A stretch of 64,000 nucleotides of DNA. Source: Epilithonimonas zeae. Its GTDB lineage: Bacteria > Bacteroidota > Bacteroidia > Flavobacteriales > Weeksellaceae. The stretch lies in contig NZ_CP075338.1 of assembly GCF_023278365.1 (NCBI RefSeq), positions 3,162,001 through 3,226,000 on the forward strand. Direction: 5' to 3'. Both the position numbers and the translations under genes were made by a program. The notes under the pieces are model-generated. The model had not been told where the DNA came from, ran no database searches, and worked only from the letters and a program-made list of their open reading frames with translations. This document shows positions 52,062-60,407 of this stretch, one piece after another. Position 1 is the stretch's first letter, and each line of letters begins with the position of its first letter.

Positions 52062-52119
52062 AGGTTAAGTTTTGATAAAAGTAATGATTTTCAATGAGAT
52101 TCAAAAATTAAGTTCAACT

Positions 52120-52137
52120 AACTAACATTTGTTAGTT
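52120..52137. promoter_or_regulatory. Palindromic operator of the paa operon
   Basis: AACTAACA and TGTTAGTT are perfect 8-bp arms around TT. The palindrome covers the -33 box of the promoter at 52129-52158, and the TetR gene lies two genes downstream. TetR regulators of phenylacetate degradation in other bacteria also bind short palindromes near the start; this one is the natural candidate. Confidence 0.75.
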
Positions 52138-52158
52138 AAATAAAAAAGTGTATTTTTG
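52129..52158 (+). promoter_or_regulatory. Promoter of the paa operon
   Basis: TTG at 52129-52131, a 19-base spacer and TATTTTTG at 52151-52158 match the Bacteroidetes promoter consensus. The transcript should start near 52164, which excludes any start codon upstream and supports the ATG at 52219. Confidence 0.7.
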
Positions 52159-52218
52159 AATAAATCACATTCAATTATCAAAACTGATAATAATAGATTG
52201 AATGTCAAATGTTTAAAT

Positions 52219-54300
52219 ATGGAAATGACCAAAAAACATTTTTTAAACAAAGAAATTAGCCTGACTGATTTACTAAAATCGGCTTATCGATTGATGTTTA
52301 CGGCCAAAACAATGAGCGATTTGTTTGAACAGGAGAAAAAGATCACTTCAAAATACGTGCACGCTACTTCCCGTGGACATGAGGCGATTCAATTGGCTTT
52401 GGGAATGCAATTGTTACCACAGGATTTTGTGAGTCCTTATTACAGAGACGATTCAATTTTGTTGGGCGTTGGATTGACGCCTTACGAATTGATGCTTCAG
52501 CTACTAGCAAAAAAAGACGATCCGTTTTCCGGCGGAAGAACTTATTATTCTCACCCAAGTTTAAGACGGGATGATTTTCCAAAAATGATTCACCAAAGTT
52601 CTGGAACAGGAATGCAAGCCATCCCAACCACAGGAATTGCAATGGGAATGAAATATAAGGAGGAAACCGGAATTGATGACAACCTTGAACAAAAACCAAT
52701 AGCAGTTTGTTCACTCGGCGATGCAAGCTGTACAGAAGGCGAAGTTTCCGAAGCATTTCAAATGGCCGCTTTGAAGCAATTGCCAATTCTTTATCTCGTT
52801 CAGGACAATGAGTGGGATATTTCTGCCAACGCCAAAGAAATCCGTGCACAGGATATCACAGAATATATGAGAGGTTTCAATGGCATCGAAACCAGAACCA
52901 TAGACGGAACTGATTTTATTAAGTCTTATGAAACCGTCAAAGAATGCATCAGAATCATCCGTGAAGAACGCCGACCAATGTTGATTCATGCAAAAGTACC
53001 TTTATTGAATCACCACACGTCTGGTGTTAGAAAAGAATGGTATCGTGATGATTTGGAAGAATGCGCAAAGAATGATCCATTAATCAAATTAAGAAATACA
53101 CTTTCAGAATTTAGTATAGAAGATTCTGAAATTGAAATCATAGAAAAAGAAGTTGCTGAACTGGTACGAACCGATTTTGAAAATACTGTTTTAGCGGAAG
53201 ACCCAAAGCCTGAAGATACTTACAAACACGATTTCGCACCAACACCAATTACCGAAGAAAAAGGAGAACGTTCTCCAAGCGGAAAAATTCCAACCGTAAT
53301 GGTAGATTGTGCGTTATTCGCCATCAGAGAATTGATGCAGAAACATCCGGAAGCTTTATTGTATGGGCAAGATGTAGGTTTAAGATTAGGCGGTGTTTTC
53401 CGTGAAGCGATTACTTTAGCGGCACAATTCGGAGAGAAAAGAGTTTTCAACACACCAATTCAGGAAGCATTTATCGTTGGTTCAACAGTTGGGATGAGCG
53501 CCGTTGGATTGAAACCGATTGTCGAAGTTCAGTTCGCAGATTACATTTGGCCGGGCTTGAACCAGTTATTCACCGAAGTTTCCAGAAGCTATTATTTGTC
53601 TAATGGAAAATGGGCGGTGTCAATGATTCTGCGAGTTCCGATTGGCGCTTACGGAAGTGGCGGACCTTACCACTCGAGTTCTGTGGAAAGTGTTTTGACG
53701 AATATCAAAGGTATTAAAATCGCTTATCCTTCAACAGGCGCAGATTTAAAAGGTTTGATGAAAGCCGCTTTCTATGACCCAAATCCGGTTGTGATGCTGG
53801 AACATAAAGGATTGTATTGGTCAAAAATCGAAGGAACCGAAGCAGCGAAAACCATTGAACCGGACGAGGATTACATCATTCCGTTTGGAAAAGCCAGAGA
53901 AGTTTTGCTTTGTGATAATCAAAAAGATAAGCCAACTGTGACCATCATTACTTATGGAATGGGCGTTTATTGGGCTTCGAATGCAGCGAAACAATTTGAT
54001 AATCAAATTGAAATCATCGATTTAAGAACGCTCGCACCTTTGGATGAAAACCGGGTTTTCGGAAGTGTGAAAAAACATAACCGATGCATCGTTTTGACAG
54101 AAGAACCTGTAAACAATAGCTTTGCACAAAGTCTGGCAGCGAGAATCAGTGAAAATTGTTTCAGACATCTGGATGCGCCTGTAAAAGTAGTTGGTGCAAA
54201 AAATCTTCCTGCAATTCCTATCAATTCTGAATTGGAGAAAGAAATGCTGCCGAACACAGAAAAATTAATTAAAGAAATAGAACAATTGTTGAAGTATTAG
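52219..54300 (+). CDS. Fused E1 alpha-beta subunit of a 2-oxo acid dehydrogenase
   Basis: The 693-residue protein joins the E1 alpha and beta chains of a branched-chain-type 2-oxo acid dehydrogenase. The alpha half (residues 1-340) has the thiamine diphosphate motif GDASCTEGEV...NEWDIS near residue 167; the beta half begins near 360 (LLYGQDVGLRLGG, NTPIQEAFIVGSTVGMSAVG) and ends with a transketolase C-domain. No E2 or E3 gene is close. Position at the head of the paa operon and under its operator suggests a role in making aryl-acetyl-CoA from a 2-oxo acid, but 2-oxoisovalerate is also possible. The ATG at 52219 follows from the promoter. Confidence 0.82.
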   Translation: MEMTKKHFLNKEISLTDLLKSAYRLMFTAKTMSDLFEQEKKITSKYVHATSRGHEAIQLALGMQLLPQDFVSPYYRDDSILLGVGLTPYELMLQLLAKKDDPFSGGRTYYSHPSLRRDDFPKMIHQSSGTGMQAIPTTGIAMGMKYKEETGIDDNLEQKPIAVCSLGDASCTEGEVSEAFQMAALKQLPILYLVQDNEWDISANAKEIRAQDITEYMRGFNGIETRTIDGTDFIKSYETVKECIRIIREERRPMLIHAKVPLLNHHTSGVRKEWYRDDLEECAKNDPLIKLRNTLSEFSIEDSEIEIIEKEVAELVRTDFENTVLAEDPKPEDTYKHDFAPTPITEEKGERSPSGKIPTVMVDCALFAIRELMQKHPEALLYGQDVGLRLGGVFREAITLAAQFGEKRVFNTPIQEAFIVGSTVGMSAVGLKPIVEVQFADYIWPGLNQLFTEVSRSYYLSNGKWAVSMILRVPIGAYGSGGPYHSSSVESVLTNIKGIKIAYPSTGADLKGLMKAAFYDPNPVVMLEHKGLYWSKIEGTEAAKTIEPDEDYIIPFGKAREVLLCDNQKDKPTVTIITYGMGVYWASNAAKQFDNQIEIIDLRTLAPLDENRVFGSVKKHNRCIVLTEEPVNNSFAQSLAARISENCFRHLDAPVKVVGAKNLPAIPINSELEKEMLPNTEKLIKEIEQLLKY

Positions 54301-54301
54301 A

Positions 54302-54901
54302 ATGATGGAAGAAAATGTTCTTATACCGAAAATTAAAATCAATAAAAAAGAATTGATTTTGTCAGAAGCCGCCAAGCTTTTCAAAGAAAAAGGTTTCGGC
54401 GGAACAAGTATGCGCGACTTGGCAGAAAAAGTCGGAATGGAAGCCGCAAGTATGTACAATCACATCAAATCCAAAGATGAAATTCTGGAATTGATTTGTT
54501 TCAAAATTGCCAATCAATATATTTCCCAATTGCAGGAAATCGAAAATACGAATCAAAGTTTTCAGGAAAAACTGAGAGCAATTATTGGACTTCACGTTCA
54601 GTTGATTATAGAAGATTCGGCTTCGGTTTCTGTAGCGAATAACGACTGGAAATATCTTTCGGAAGAGAAGAAAAATCAATATAAGCAAATCAGAAAATCC
54701 TACGAAAAAAGCTTTGCCAATATCATAGAACAGGGAATGGAAAGCGGAGAATTCAAAAAAATGAATGTTTCCGTCGCATTGTTCACAATGCTATCTTCCT
54801 TAAGGTGGATAGAATTATGGTACAAACCAAGCCGCGACATCACACCTCAGGAATTGGAAGAAGATTTGAAAACTTTATTAATGAACGGCTTAAATAATTA
54901 G
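54302..54901 (+). CDS. TetR/AcrR-type regulator of the paa operon
   Basis: The 199-residue protein has the TetR N-terminal helix-turn-helix (residues about 18-62: ILSEAAKLFKEKGFGGTSMR, then LAEKVGMEAASMYNHI) and a helical ligand domain. It follows the E1 gene after a single base and precedes paaE. It probably represses the operon through the palindrome at 52120 and is released by phenylacetyl-CoA, as for PaaR in other bacteria; that is inference from position. Confidence 0.82.
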   Translation: MMEENVLIPKIKINKKELILSEAAKLFKEKGFGGTSMRDLAEKVGMEAASMYNHIKSKDEILELICFKIANQYISQLQEIENTNQSFQEKLRAIIGLHVQLIIEDSASVSVANNDWKYLSEEKKNQYKQIRKSYEKSFANIIEQGMESGEFKKMNVSVALFTMLSSLRWIELWYKPSRDITPQELEEDLKTLLMNGLNN

Positions 54902-54966
54902 AATATAGATTGAATCTTTATTAAGTTTTACGCCTTTGTGAACCTTAAAATATTTTCAATAATTTC

Positions 54967-54998
54967 AAAAAAATCTTTGTGCACTTTGTGTTCAAATA
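54967..54998. repeat. Dispersed CTTTGCG motif, copy 3
   Basis: AATCTTTGTGCACTTTGTGTTC lies 11 bases before the paaE start. A second run, ACGCCTTTGTGAACC, lies about 40 bases earlier. Confidence 0.5.
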
Positions 54999-55008
54999 AA
55001 AAATAAAA

Positions 55009-56091
55009 ATGTCAACAACATTTCATCCATTACGAGTAAAGAAAGTCAAGAAAGAAACACCAGATTGTGTTTCCGTGAGTTTTGATGTTCCTGCAGAATT
55101 ATCGGAACAATTCAAATTCACGCAAGGACAATATTTGACATTCCGGCAAATGAATGGCGAGCAAGAATTGCGTCGTTCTTATTCTATTTGTGCAAGTCCA
55201 TATGAAGGCGAATTAAAAGTCGCTGTGAAAAAAGTTCCCGAAGGTTTGTTCTCTTCTTTTATGAATGAGAATCTGAAAGAAGGCGATGTTTTGGAAGTGA
55301 TGCCGCCAATGGGGAAATTCTACACGGAACTCAACCCTGAAAATAAAAAAACTTATGTTGCTTTTGCTGCAGGAAGCGGAATAACGCCGATTATTTCAAT
55401 TATCAAATCAGTTTTGAAAAACGAGCCTCAAAGCCAATTCATCCTGATTTATGGAAACAAGAATAAAGGAACAATTATTTTCAAAGAAGAAATAGAAGCT
55501 TTGAAAAACCGTTTTATGGAACGATTGAGCATTTATCACATTCTCAGCCGAGAAGTGGCAGATGCTGACTTGTTGAGCGGAAGAATCAATTCTGAAAAAG
55601 CAGAATCTTTTATTAAGAATATCATTCCGGCAGAAAAAATCGATGAAGTTTTCCTTTGCGGACCTGAAGAAATGATTCTGAGCGTGAGAGATACATTAAT
55701 CCAATCAGGAGTTGAAGCTAAGAAAATTCATTTCGAATTATTCTTCAGTGCGGCTTCGGCGGAAAAGAAAAAAGAACACGAGCTGGCAGTTAATAAATCC
55801 GATGATGACTTTAGTAAAGTCACAGTAAAATTAGACGCGACCGCGTTAAAATTGGATTTAGCTTATCACGGACCAACGATTCTGGATGCGGCTTTACAAA
55901 ACGGCGCCGATTTGCCTTACGCCTGCAAAGGCGGTGTTTGTGCCACTTGCAAATGTAAATTAGAGAAAGGCGAAGTAGAAATGGACATCAATTATTCTCT
56001 CGAACCTGATGAGATTGAAGCAGGATTTATCTTGTCTTGTCAGGCACATCCGCGTTCGGAAGAAGTAGTGGTGAATTTTGATATTAAATAG
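55009..56091 (+). CDS. paaE: Phenylacetyl-CoA epoxidase reductase subunit PaaE
   Basis: The 360-residue flavoprotein passes electrons from NAD(P)H to the PaaABC diiron oxygenase. A ferredoxin-reductase FAD domain (RRSYSICASP near residue 58) and an NAD domain (AFAAGSGITPIISI near residue 125) are followed by a plant-type 2Fe-2S domain with Cys306, Cys311, Cys314 (ACKGGVCATCKC) and a fourth Cys near 346. It is the first paa catalytic gene here, placed before paaA, an order different from E. coli. Confidence 0.93.
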   Translation: MSTTFHPLRVKKVKKETPDCVSVSFDVPAELSEQFKFTQGQYLTFRQMNGEQELRRSYSICASPYEGELKVAVKKVPEGLFSSFMNENLKEGDVLEVMPPMGKFYTELNPENKKTYVAFAAGSGITPIISIIKSVLKNEPQSQFILIYGNKNKGTIIFKEEIEALKNRFMERLSIYHILSREVADADLLSGRINSEKAESFIKNIIPAEKIDEVFLCGPEEMILSVRDTLIQSGVEAKKIHFELFFSAASAEKKKEHELAVNKSDDDFSKVTVKLDATALKLDLAYHGPTILDAALQNGADLPYACKGGVCATCKCKLEKGEVEMDINYSLEPDEIEAGFILSCQAHPRSEEVVVNFDIK

Positions 56092-56103
56092 ATAATAATT
56101 ATG

Positions 56104-56187
56104 GCAGCTTAATCCGTCCTCCGTTCCCGCTATTTTTTGCCAAGCTTTTCCAGCCGCAAAAAATGAGCTCCACTCAGGCCGGGCTGC
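56104..56187 (-). ncRNA. Dispersed structured element, family 2, copy 2
   Basis: Read on the minus strand it begins GCAGCCCGGCCTGAGTGGAGC and ends GCGGGAACGGAGGACGG before GCTGC. The outer pair GCAGC/GCTGC replaces GCGCC/GGCGC of copy 1, and the central arms are ATTTTTTGC and GCAAAAAAT. It lies inside the paaE-paaA gap. Confidence 0.65.
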
Positions 56188-56238
56188 GGATTCGGTATAA
56201 AAAAGAGAGGTCGTAATCAAGAAATAAATTTTTAAAAT

Positions 56239-56268
56239 TAAAATCTTTGCGCTCTTTGCGTTTAAATA
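56239..56268. repeat. Dispersed CTTTGCG motif, copy 4
   Basis: AATCTTTGCGCTCTTTGCGT and TTAAATAAA follow in the paaE-paaA gap, 23 bases before the paaA ATG. Confidence 0.55.
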
Positions 56269-56290
56269 AATTCCATTAAACAAAAACATT

Positions 56291-57250
56291 ATGGAAACAA
56301 CAGAAATCAATTTAGAAGAACATTTTCAGAATAAAATAGATAACGAAATCCGTATCGAACCCAAAGACTGGATGCCAGACGCGTACAGAAAAACCTTAAT
56401 TCGTCAGATTTCTCAGCACGCCCATTCCGAGATTGTCGGGATGCTGCCGGAAGCCAATTGGATTACTCGCGCACCAACTTTGAACCGAAAGAAAATCCTT
56501 CTGGCAAAAGTTCAGGACGAGGCCGGACACGGACTTTATCTCTATTGTGCTGCCGAAACTTTAGGCGTTACAAGAGATGAAACCATCAATGATTTGCATT
56601 CAGGAAAAGCCAAATATTCAAGCATTTTCAATTATCCAACTTTGACTTGGGCAGATATGGGTGCCATCGGCTGGCTGGTAGATGGTGCTGCAATTCTGAA
56701 TCAGGTTCCGCTTTGCCGAGCGTCTTACGGACCTTACGCCAGAGCGATGGTTAGGATTTGTAAAGAAGAAAGTTTCCATCAGAGACAAGGTTACGAGCTG
56801 ATGATGAAGTTGGCTCAAGGTTCGCCGGAGCAGAAAGCAATGGCTCAAGATGCATTCAATCGTTGGTGGTGGCCAACTTTGATGATGTTCGGACCCAAGG
56901 ATGCCGACTCTGGAAACACAGAGCTCTCGATGAAATGGAGAATCAAACGTTTCACTAATGACGAGCTGAGACAGCGTTTCGTAGATGTTTCCGTTCCACA
57001 GGCTGAATATCTGGGCTTGACAATTCCAGACCCAGATTTGAAATTCAATGAAGAAACCGGACATTACGAATTCGGAGAAATCGATTGGGACGAGTTTTGG
57101 AAAGTGGTCAAAGGAAACGGACTTTGCAACAAAGAAAGAATCAAAACCCGTAAAAAAGCCTTCGATGATGGTGCTTGGGTAAGAGAAGCAGCAACCGCTT
57201 ATCACGAGAAAAGAAAATTAAGAGAAGAACGAAACAGAAAAACAGTATAA
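56291..57250 (+). CDS. paaA: Phenylacetyl-CoA epoxidase catalytic subunit PaaA
   Basis: The 319-residue protein is the diiron subunit that forms the 1,2-epoxide of phenylacetyl-CoA. Two metal motifs are visible: Glu77/His80 in [10 protein letters not shown] and Glu160/His163 in EESFHQRQ. The substrate pocket lies around [16 protein letters not shown] residues. Length is typical. A hairpin-rich gap separates it from paaB. Confidence 0.95.
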   Translation: METTEINLEEHFQNKIDNEIRIEPKDWMPDAYRKTLIRQISQHAHSEIVGMLPEANWITRAPTLNRKKILLAKVQDEAGHGLYLYCAAETLGVTRDETINDLHSGKAKYSSIFNYPTLTWADMGAIGWLVDGAAILNQVPLCRASYGPYARAMVRICKEESFHQRQGYELMMKLAQGSPEQKAMAQDAFNRWWWPTLMMFGPKDADSGNTELSMKWRIKRFTNDELRQRFVDVSVPQAEYLGLTIPDPDLKFNEETGHYEFGEIDWDEFWKVVKGNGLCNKERIKTRKKAFDDGAWVREAATAYHEKRKLREERNRKTV

Positions 57251-57256
57251 ATTATT

Positions 57257-57324
57257 TCTCGCTGATTTTGCAAATTTGACAGATTATGTATTTTAAATTA
57301 GCAAAATTTGTGTAATCTGCGAGA
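57257..57324 (+). repeat. Imperfect long hairpin between paaA and paaB
   Basis: TCTCGCTGATTTTGCAAATT (57257) can pair with AAATTTGTGTAATCTGCGAG near 57304-57323 over about 20 bp with four mismatches or wobbles. The loop is AT-rich. It lies just after the paaA stop. Confidence 0.5.
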
Positions 57325-57339
57325 GATAACTAATAATAT

Positions 57340-57377
57340 ACAAAAAGATTAAGGTCTATTATCTCTAATCTTTTTGT
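57340..57377 (+). repeat. Perfect 12-bp hairpin between paaA and paaB
   Basis: ACAAAAAGATTA (57340) and TAATCTTTTTGT (57366) pair without mismatch around a 14-base loop, 18 bases before the paaB ATG. A T-rich stretch follows, so a weak attenuator is possible. Confidence 0.55.
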
Positions 57378-57394
57378 CTCTAATCTGAAATATT

Positions 57395-57682
57395 ATGCAA
57401 AATACAGAATGGCCGCTTTGGGAGGTTTTTATCAGAAGCAGACAGGGTTTGGACCACAAGCACGTCGGTAGTCTTCATGCTGCTGATGCAGAAATGGCAA
57501 TCCAAAATGCACGTGACGTTTATACGAGAAGGATGGAGGGTATCAGCATTTGGGTTGTAGAATCCAAGCACATCCACGCTACTAATCCCGATGATTCCGA
57601 AGCCTTTTACGAACCTTCGGAAGACAAGGTCTACCGTCATCCGACCTTTTACCACGTTCCGGAAGAAGTGAAGAATATGTAA
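57395..57682 (+). CDS. paaB: Phenylacetyl-CoA epoxidase subunit PaaB
   Basis: The 95-residue protein begins MQNTEWPLWEVFIRSRQGLD and contains HKHVGSLHAADAEMAIQNAR, both characteristic of PaaB, the small bridging subunit needed for assembly of the epoxidase. It carries no metal site. It lies after a hairpin-rich 144-base gap and is followed by a GC-rich double hairpin. Confidence 0.95.
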   Translation: MQNTEWPLWEVFIRSRQGLDHKHVGSLHAADAEMAIQNARDVYTRRMEGISIWVVESKHIHATNPDDSEAFYEPSEDKVYRHPTFYHVPEEVKNM

Positions 57683-57689
57683 AAAAATT

Positions 57690-57740
57690 CCCCTCCCTTG
57701 GAGGGGCAGAATTTCAAATATTTTGAAATTCGGGGTGGTT
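57690..57740 (+). repeat. CCCCTCC double hairpin between paaB and paaC
   Basis: CCCCTCC and GGAGGGG pair around CTT (57690-57706). A second arm pair, GAATTTCAAA and TTTGAAATTC, follows directly (57709-57731), then CGGGGTGGTT. The unit is typical of Bacteroidetes intergenic palindromes. Confidence 0.65.
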
Positions 57741-57757
57741 TATAACGCCAATTACAA

Positions 57758-58522
57758 ATGAAACCAATGAACAATAATTATCTCAATTATATATTACAGC
57801 TCGCCGACACCAGCCTGATACTCGGTCAGCGCCTCTGCGAATGGTGCGGAAAAGGACCAGTTTTGGAGCAGGATATTGCAATGTCGAATATTGCTTTGGA
57901 TTTGTTGGGAGAATCTTCTAACTATTATCAGTATGCAGCCGAAATTCAGAATGAAGGAAAATCAGAAGACGATTTGGCTTTCCTTAGAAACGAACGAGAA
58001 TTCAAAAATCTGCTTTTAGTTGAAAGGGATAATGGACATTTTGGAGATACGATTGCAAGACAATTTTTTTTCGATGCCTATCATCATCTTCTATTGACGG
58101 AACTGAAACATCATTCCGATTTGAAACTCGCTTCCATTGCTGAAAAGTCTTTGAAAGAAGTGACTTATCATTTAAAATGGAGCAGTGAATGGATGATTCG
58201 TTTAGGAGATGGGACAGAAGAAAGTCATAACAGAATTCAAAAATCAGTTGAAAGTATCATTGACTTTACAGACGAAATGTTCATTCCAACCAATTGGGAA
58301 TCAGAATTAATTGAACAAAATATAATTCCGGATATCAGAACGTTCCGAACTCAATGGGAAACCAAAGTTCTTGAAATCCTAAACGAAGCAACTTTATCAG
58401 TTGATTTTTCAAAATCAAGACAATTAACTGGTGGGAAAGATGGAAAACATACCGAGAAAATGGGTTACATCTTAGCAGAAATGCAAATGATGCAGCGCAC
58501 TTATCCTAATATGGAGTGGTAG
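57758..58522 (+). CDS. paaC: Phenylacetyl-CoA epoxidase structural subunit PaaC
   Basis: The 254-residue protein is the structural partner of PaaA. It contains QRLCEWCGKGPVLEQDIAMS and the HHLLLTELKHHSDLKLASIA region typical of PaaC. Family members lack a functional diiron centre, so it should be non-catalytic. The gap to the next gene is 73 bases. Confidence 0.93.
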   Translation: MKPMNNNYLNYILQLADTSLILGQRLCEWCGKGPVLEQDIAMSNIALDLLGESSNYYQYAAEIQNEGKSEDDLAFLRNEREFKNLLLVERDNGHFGDTIARQFFFDAYHHLLLTELKHHSDLKLASIAEKSLKEVTYHLKWSSEWMIRLGDGTEESHNRIQKSVESIIDFTDEMFIPTNWESELIEQNIIPDIRTFRTQWETKVLEILNEATLSVDFSKSRQLTGGKDGKHTEKMGYILAEMQMMQRTYPNMEW

Positions 58523-58595
58523 AGCAGTAAGGCAAAGGCGCACGAGTTGTGAATAAAGAATATTAATTTTTGTGCCTTCGCGATAAAAATAAAAA

Positions 58596-59081
58596 ATGAT
58601 AGTCACAGAAGAACATATCTGGCAAATCTTAGAAGAAGTTCCTGACCCGGAAGTTCCTGTTCTCAATCTCCTAGATTTGGGAATCATTCGTGATGTGAAT
58701 CTCAATGAAGATGAAATCGAAATTGTCGTTACACCAACTTATTCCGGTTGTCCGGCAACCTCGATGATTAATATTGCGATTAAAATGAAGCTGATTGAAA
58801 AAGGTTTCAATAACATTAAAATCACCAATCGGCTAAGCCCGGCCTGGACCACCGATTGGATGACAGAAGAAGGAAAACAAAAACTAAAAGCTTACGGCAT
58901 TGCACCACCTGTTTACTCAAAAAATAATGACGAATTATTTTCAAAAACAGATGAGGTCGAGTGTCCGCTTTGTGGCTCTAAACATACCCATTTAGTCAGT
59001 CAATTTGGTTCCACAGCCTGCAAAGCATTATATCAATGTGATGATTGCAGAGAGCCTTTTGATTATTTTAAATGTCATTAA
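58596..59081 (+). CDS. paaD: PaaD, iron-sulfur/metal-insertion protein of the epoxidase
   Basis: The 161-residue protein has a DUF59/MIP18 domain (EVPDPEVPVLNLLDLGIIRDV, then PTYSGCPATSMI) and a C-terminal four-Cys zinc-like segment (CPLCGSKHTH ... CKALYQCDDC). PaaD is thought to help assemble the metal or iron-sulfur centres of the PaaABCE enzyme. The C-terminal Cys motif is the feature that distinguishes it from other MIP18 proteins. Confidence 0.9.
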   Translation: MIVTEEHIWQILEEVPDPEVPVLNLLDLGIIRDVNLNEDEIEIVVTPTYSGCPATSMINIAIKMKLIEKGFNNIKITNRLSPAWTTDWMTEEGKQKLKAYGIAPPVYSKNNDELFSKTDEVECPLCGSKHTHLVSQFGSTACKALYQCDDCREPFDYFKCH

Positions 59082-59132
59082 CCAAACAAAAAAGTCATTG
59101 TACTTTTTACATAAAACATTTTACAAAAAGGA

Positions 59133-60290
59133 ATGAAAATAGGAATAGTTGGTAGCGGAGCTATGGGGAGCGGAATTGCACAGGTTTTGGCAACAGCCGG
59201 AAATCAGGTTTTGTTGTATGACAGCAATCCAATAGCCGTAGAAATAGCGGGGCAAAATCTTGACGTTCAGTTTCAGAAATTAGCAGAAAAAGGAAAATTG
59301 ACTTATGAAGAGGCGGAAACATATTTCGATAATATCCGATTGAGCGATAAGTTATCTGAACTGAAAGACTCAGAGTTAATAATCGAAGCGATTATAGAAG
59401 ATTTGGAAATCAAGAAAGATTTGTTCCAAAAGTTGGAAAGTCTTGTTTTCGAAGATTGCATTCTGGCAACCAACACTTCATCTTTATCTATAGCATCCAT
59501 TGCGTCGGCTTGTCAAAAACCAAGTCGTGTGATTGGAATCCACTTTTTCAATCCTGCGCCTCTGATGGCTTTGGTAGAAATTATTCCCGCAGTTCAAACG
59601 GATAAAGATTTAATTTCAAAAACTAAAAGCTTAGTAGAAGGCTGGAAAAAACTTCCGGTAATTGCGAAAGATACGCCCGGATTCATCGTCAATCGTGTGG
59701 CAAGATTATTTTACGGCGAAGCAATCCGAATTTTAGAAGAAGGCATTGCCGACTGTGCAACGATTGATTTTGCAATGGCCAGTTTGGGTGGATTCAAAAT
59801 GGGACCATTTCAATTGATGGATTTTATTGGTCACGATGTGAATTACCGAGTGACGGAAAGTGTCTTCAAAGAATTTTTCTTTGATCCGAGATTCAAACCG
59901 TCATTCACTCAAAAACGATTATTCGAAGCGGGATTTTTCGGGAAAAAGACGGGAAGAGGTTTTTATGATTACTCTGAAAATTCTGAACAACCAAAACCAA
60001 ATGACAATCCGGAATTATTAGAATCGATTTTCAAAAGAATCTTAGTAATGCTGATGAACGAAGCTGCAGATGCTTATTTCTTAAATATTGCTTCCGCAGA
60101 AGACATCGATTTGGCAATGACAAAAGGTGTCAATTATCCAAAAGGATTATTGCATTGGGCGGATGAATATGGATTAGAAAATCTTGAAAAAGAATTAGAT
60201 AATCTTTATGATTATTACCACGAAGACCGCTACAGATGCAGTCCAATCATTAGAGATTTAGTAAAACAAAATAGAAAATTCTATAATTAA
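59133..60290 (+). CDS. paaH: 3-hydroxyacyl-CoA dehydrogenase (PaaH-type)
   Basis: The 385-residue protein oxidises 3-hydroxyadipyl-CoA to 3-oxoadipyl-CoA with NAD. It has the Rossmann loop GIVGSGAMGSGIAQ (residues 3-16), GIHFFNPAPLMALVE with the catalytic His near residue 137, and the second Asn/Glu site. A duplicated C-terminal domain (residues 180-280 and 290-385) makes it longer than single-domain enzymes. A RBS-like GGA sits just before the ATG. The GCTTCGA palindrome pair follows the stop. Confidence 0.9.
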   Translation: MKIGIVGSGAMGSGIAQVLATAGNQVLLYDSNPIAVEIAGQNLDVQFQKLAEKGKLTYEEAETYFDNIRLSDKLSELKDSELIIEAIIEDLEIKKDLFQKLESLVFEDCILATNTSSLSIASIASACQKPSRVIGIHFFNPAPLMALVEIIPAVQTDKDLISKTKSLVEGWKKLPVIAKDTPGFIVNRVARLFYGEAIRILEEGIADCATIDFAMASLGGFKMGPFQLMDFIGHDVNYRVTESVFKEFFFDPRFKPSFTQKRLFEAGFFGKKTGRGFYDYSENSEQPKPNDNPELLESIFKRILVMLMNEAADAYFLNIASAEDIDLAMTKGVNYPKGLLHWADEYGLENLEKELDNLYDYYHEDRYRCSPIIRDLVKQNRKFYN

Positions 60291-60300
60291 ATATCATAGA

Positions 60301-60362
60301 CGCTTCGACTCCGCTCAGCGTGACAACGCTCTAAAACAATGTCAGTCTGAGCGGAGTCGAAG
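60301..60362. repeat. GCTTCGACTCCGCTCAG inverted pair in the paa operon
   Basis: GCTTCGACTCCGCTCAGC (60302) and CTGAGCGGAGTCGAAG near 60347 are inverse arms with about 25 bases between. It begins 11 bases after the paaH stop and ends 45 bases before the thiolase. Confidence 0.85.
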
Positions 60363-60407
60363 ACTATAACTAATCATTTATAGATTATCATTTATCAATC
60401 ATAAAAA

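Noticed and set aside
52156-52218. Earlier TTG start for the E1 gene
   Set aside because: The TTG lies within the -7 box, so the mRNA would begin after it; the ATG at 52219 is used.
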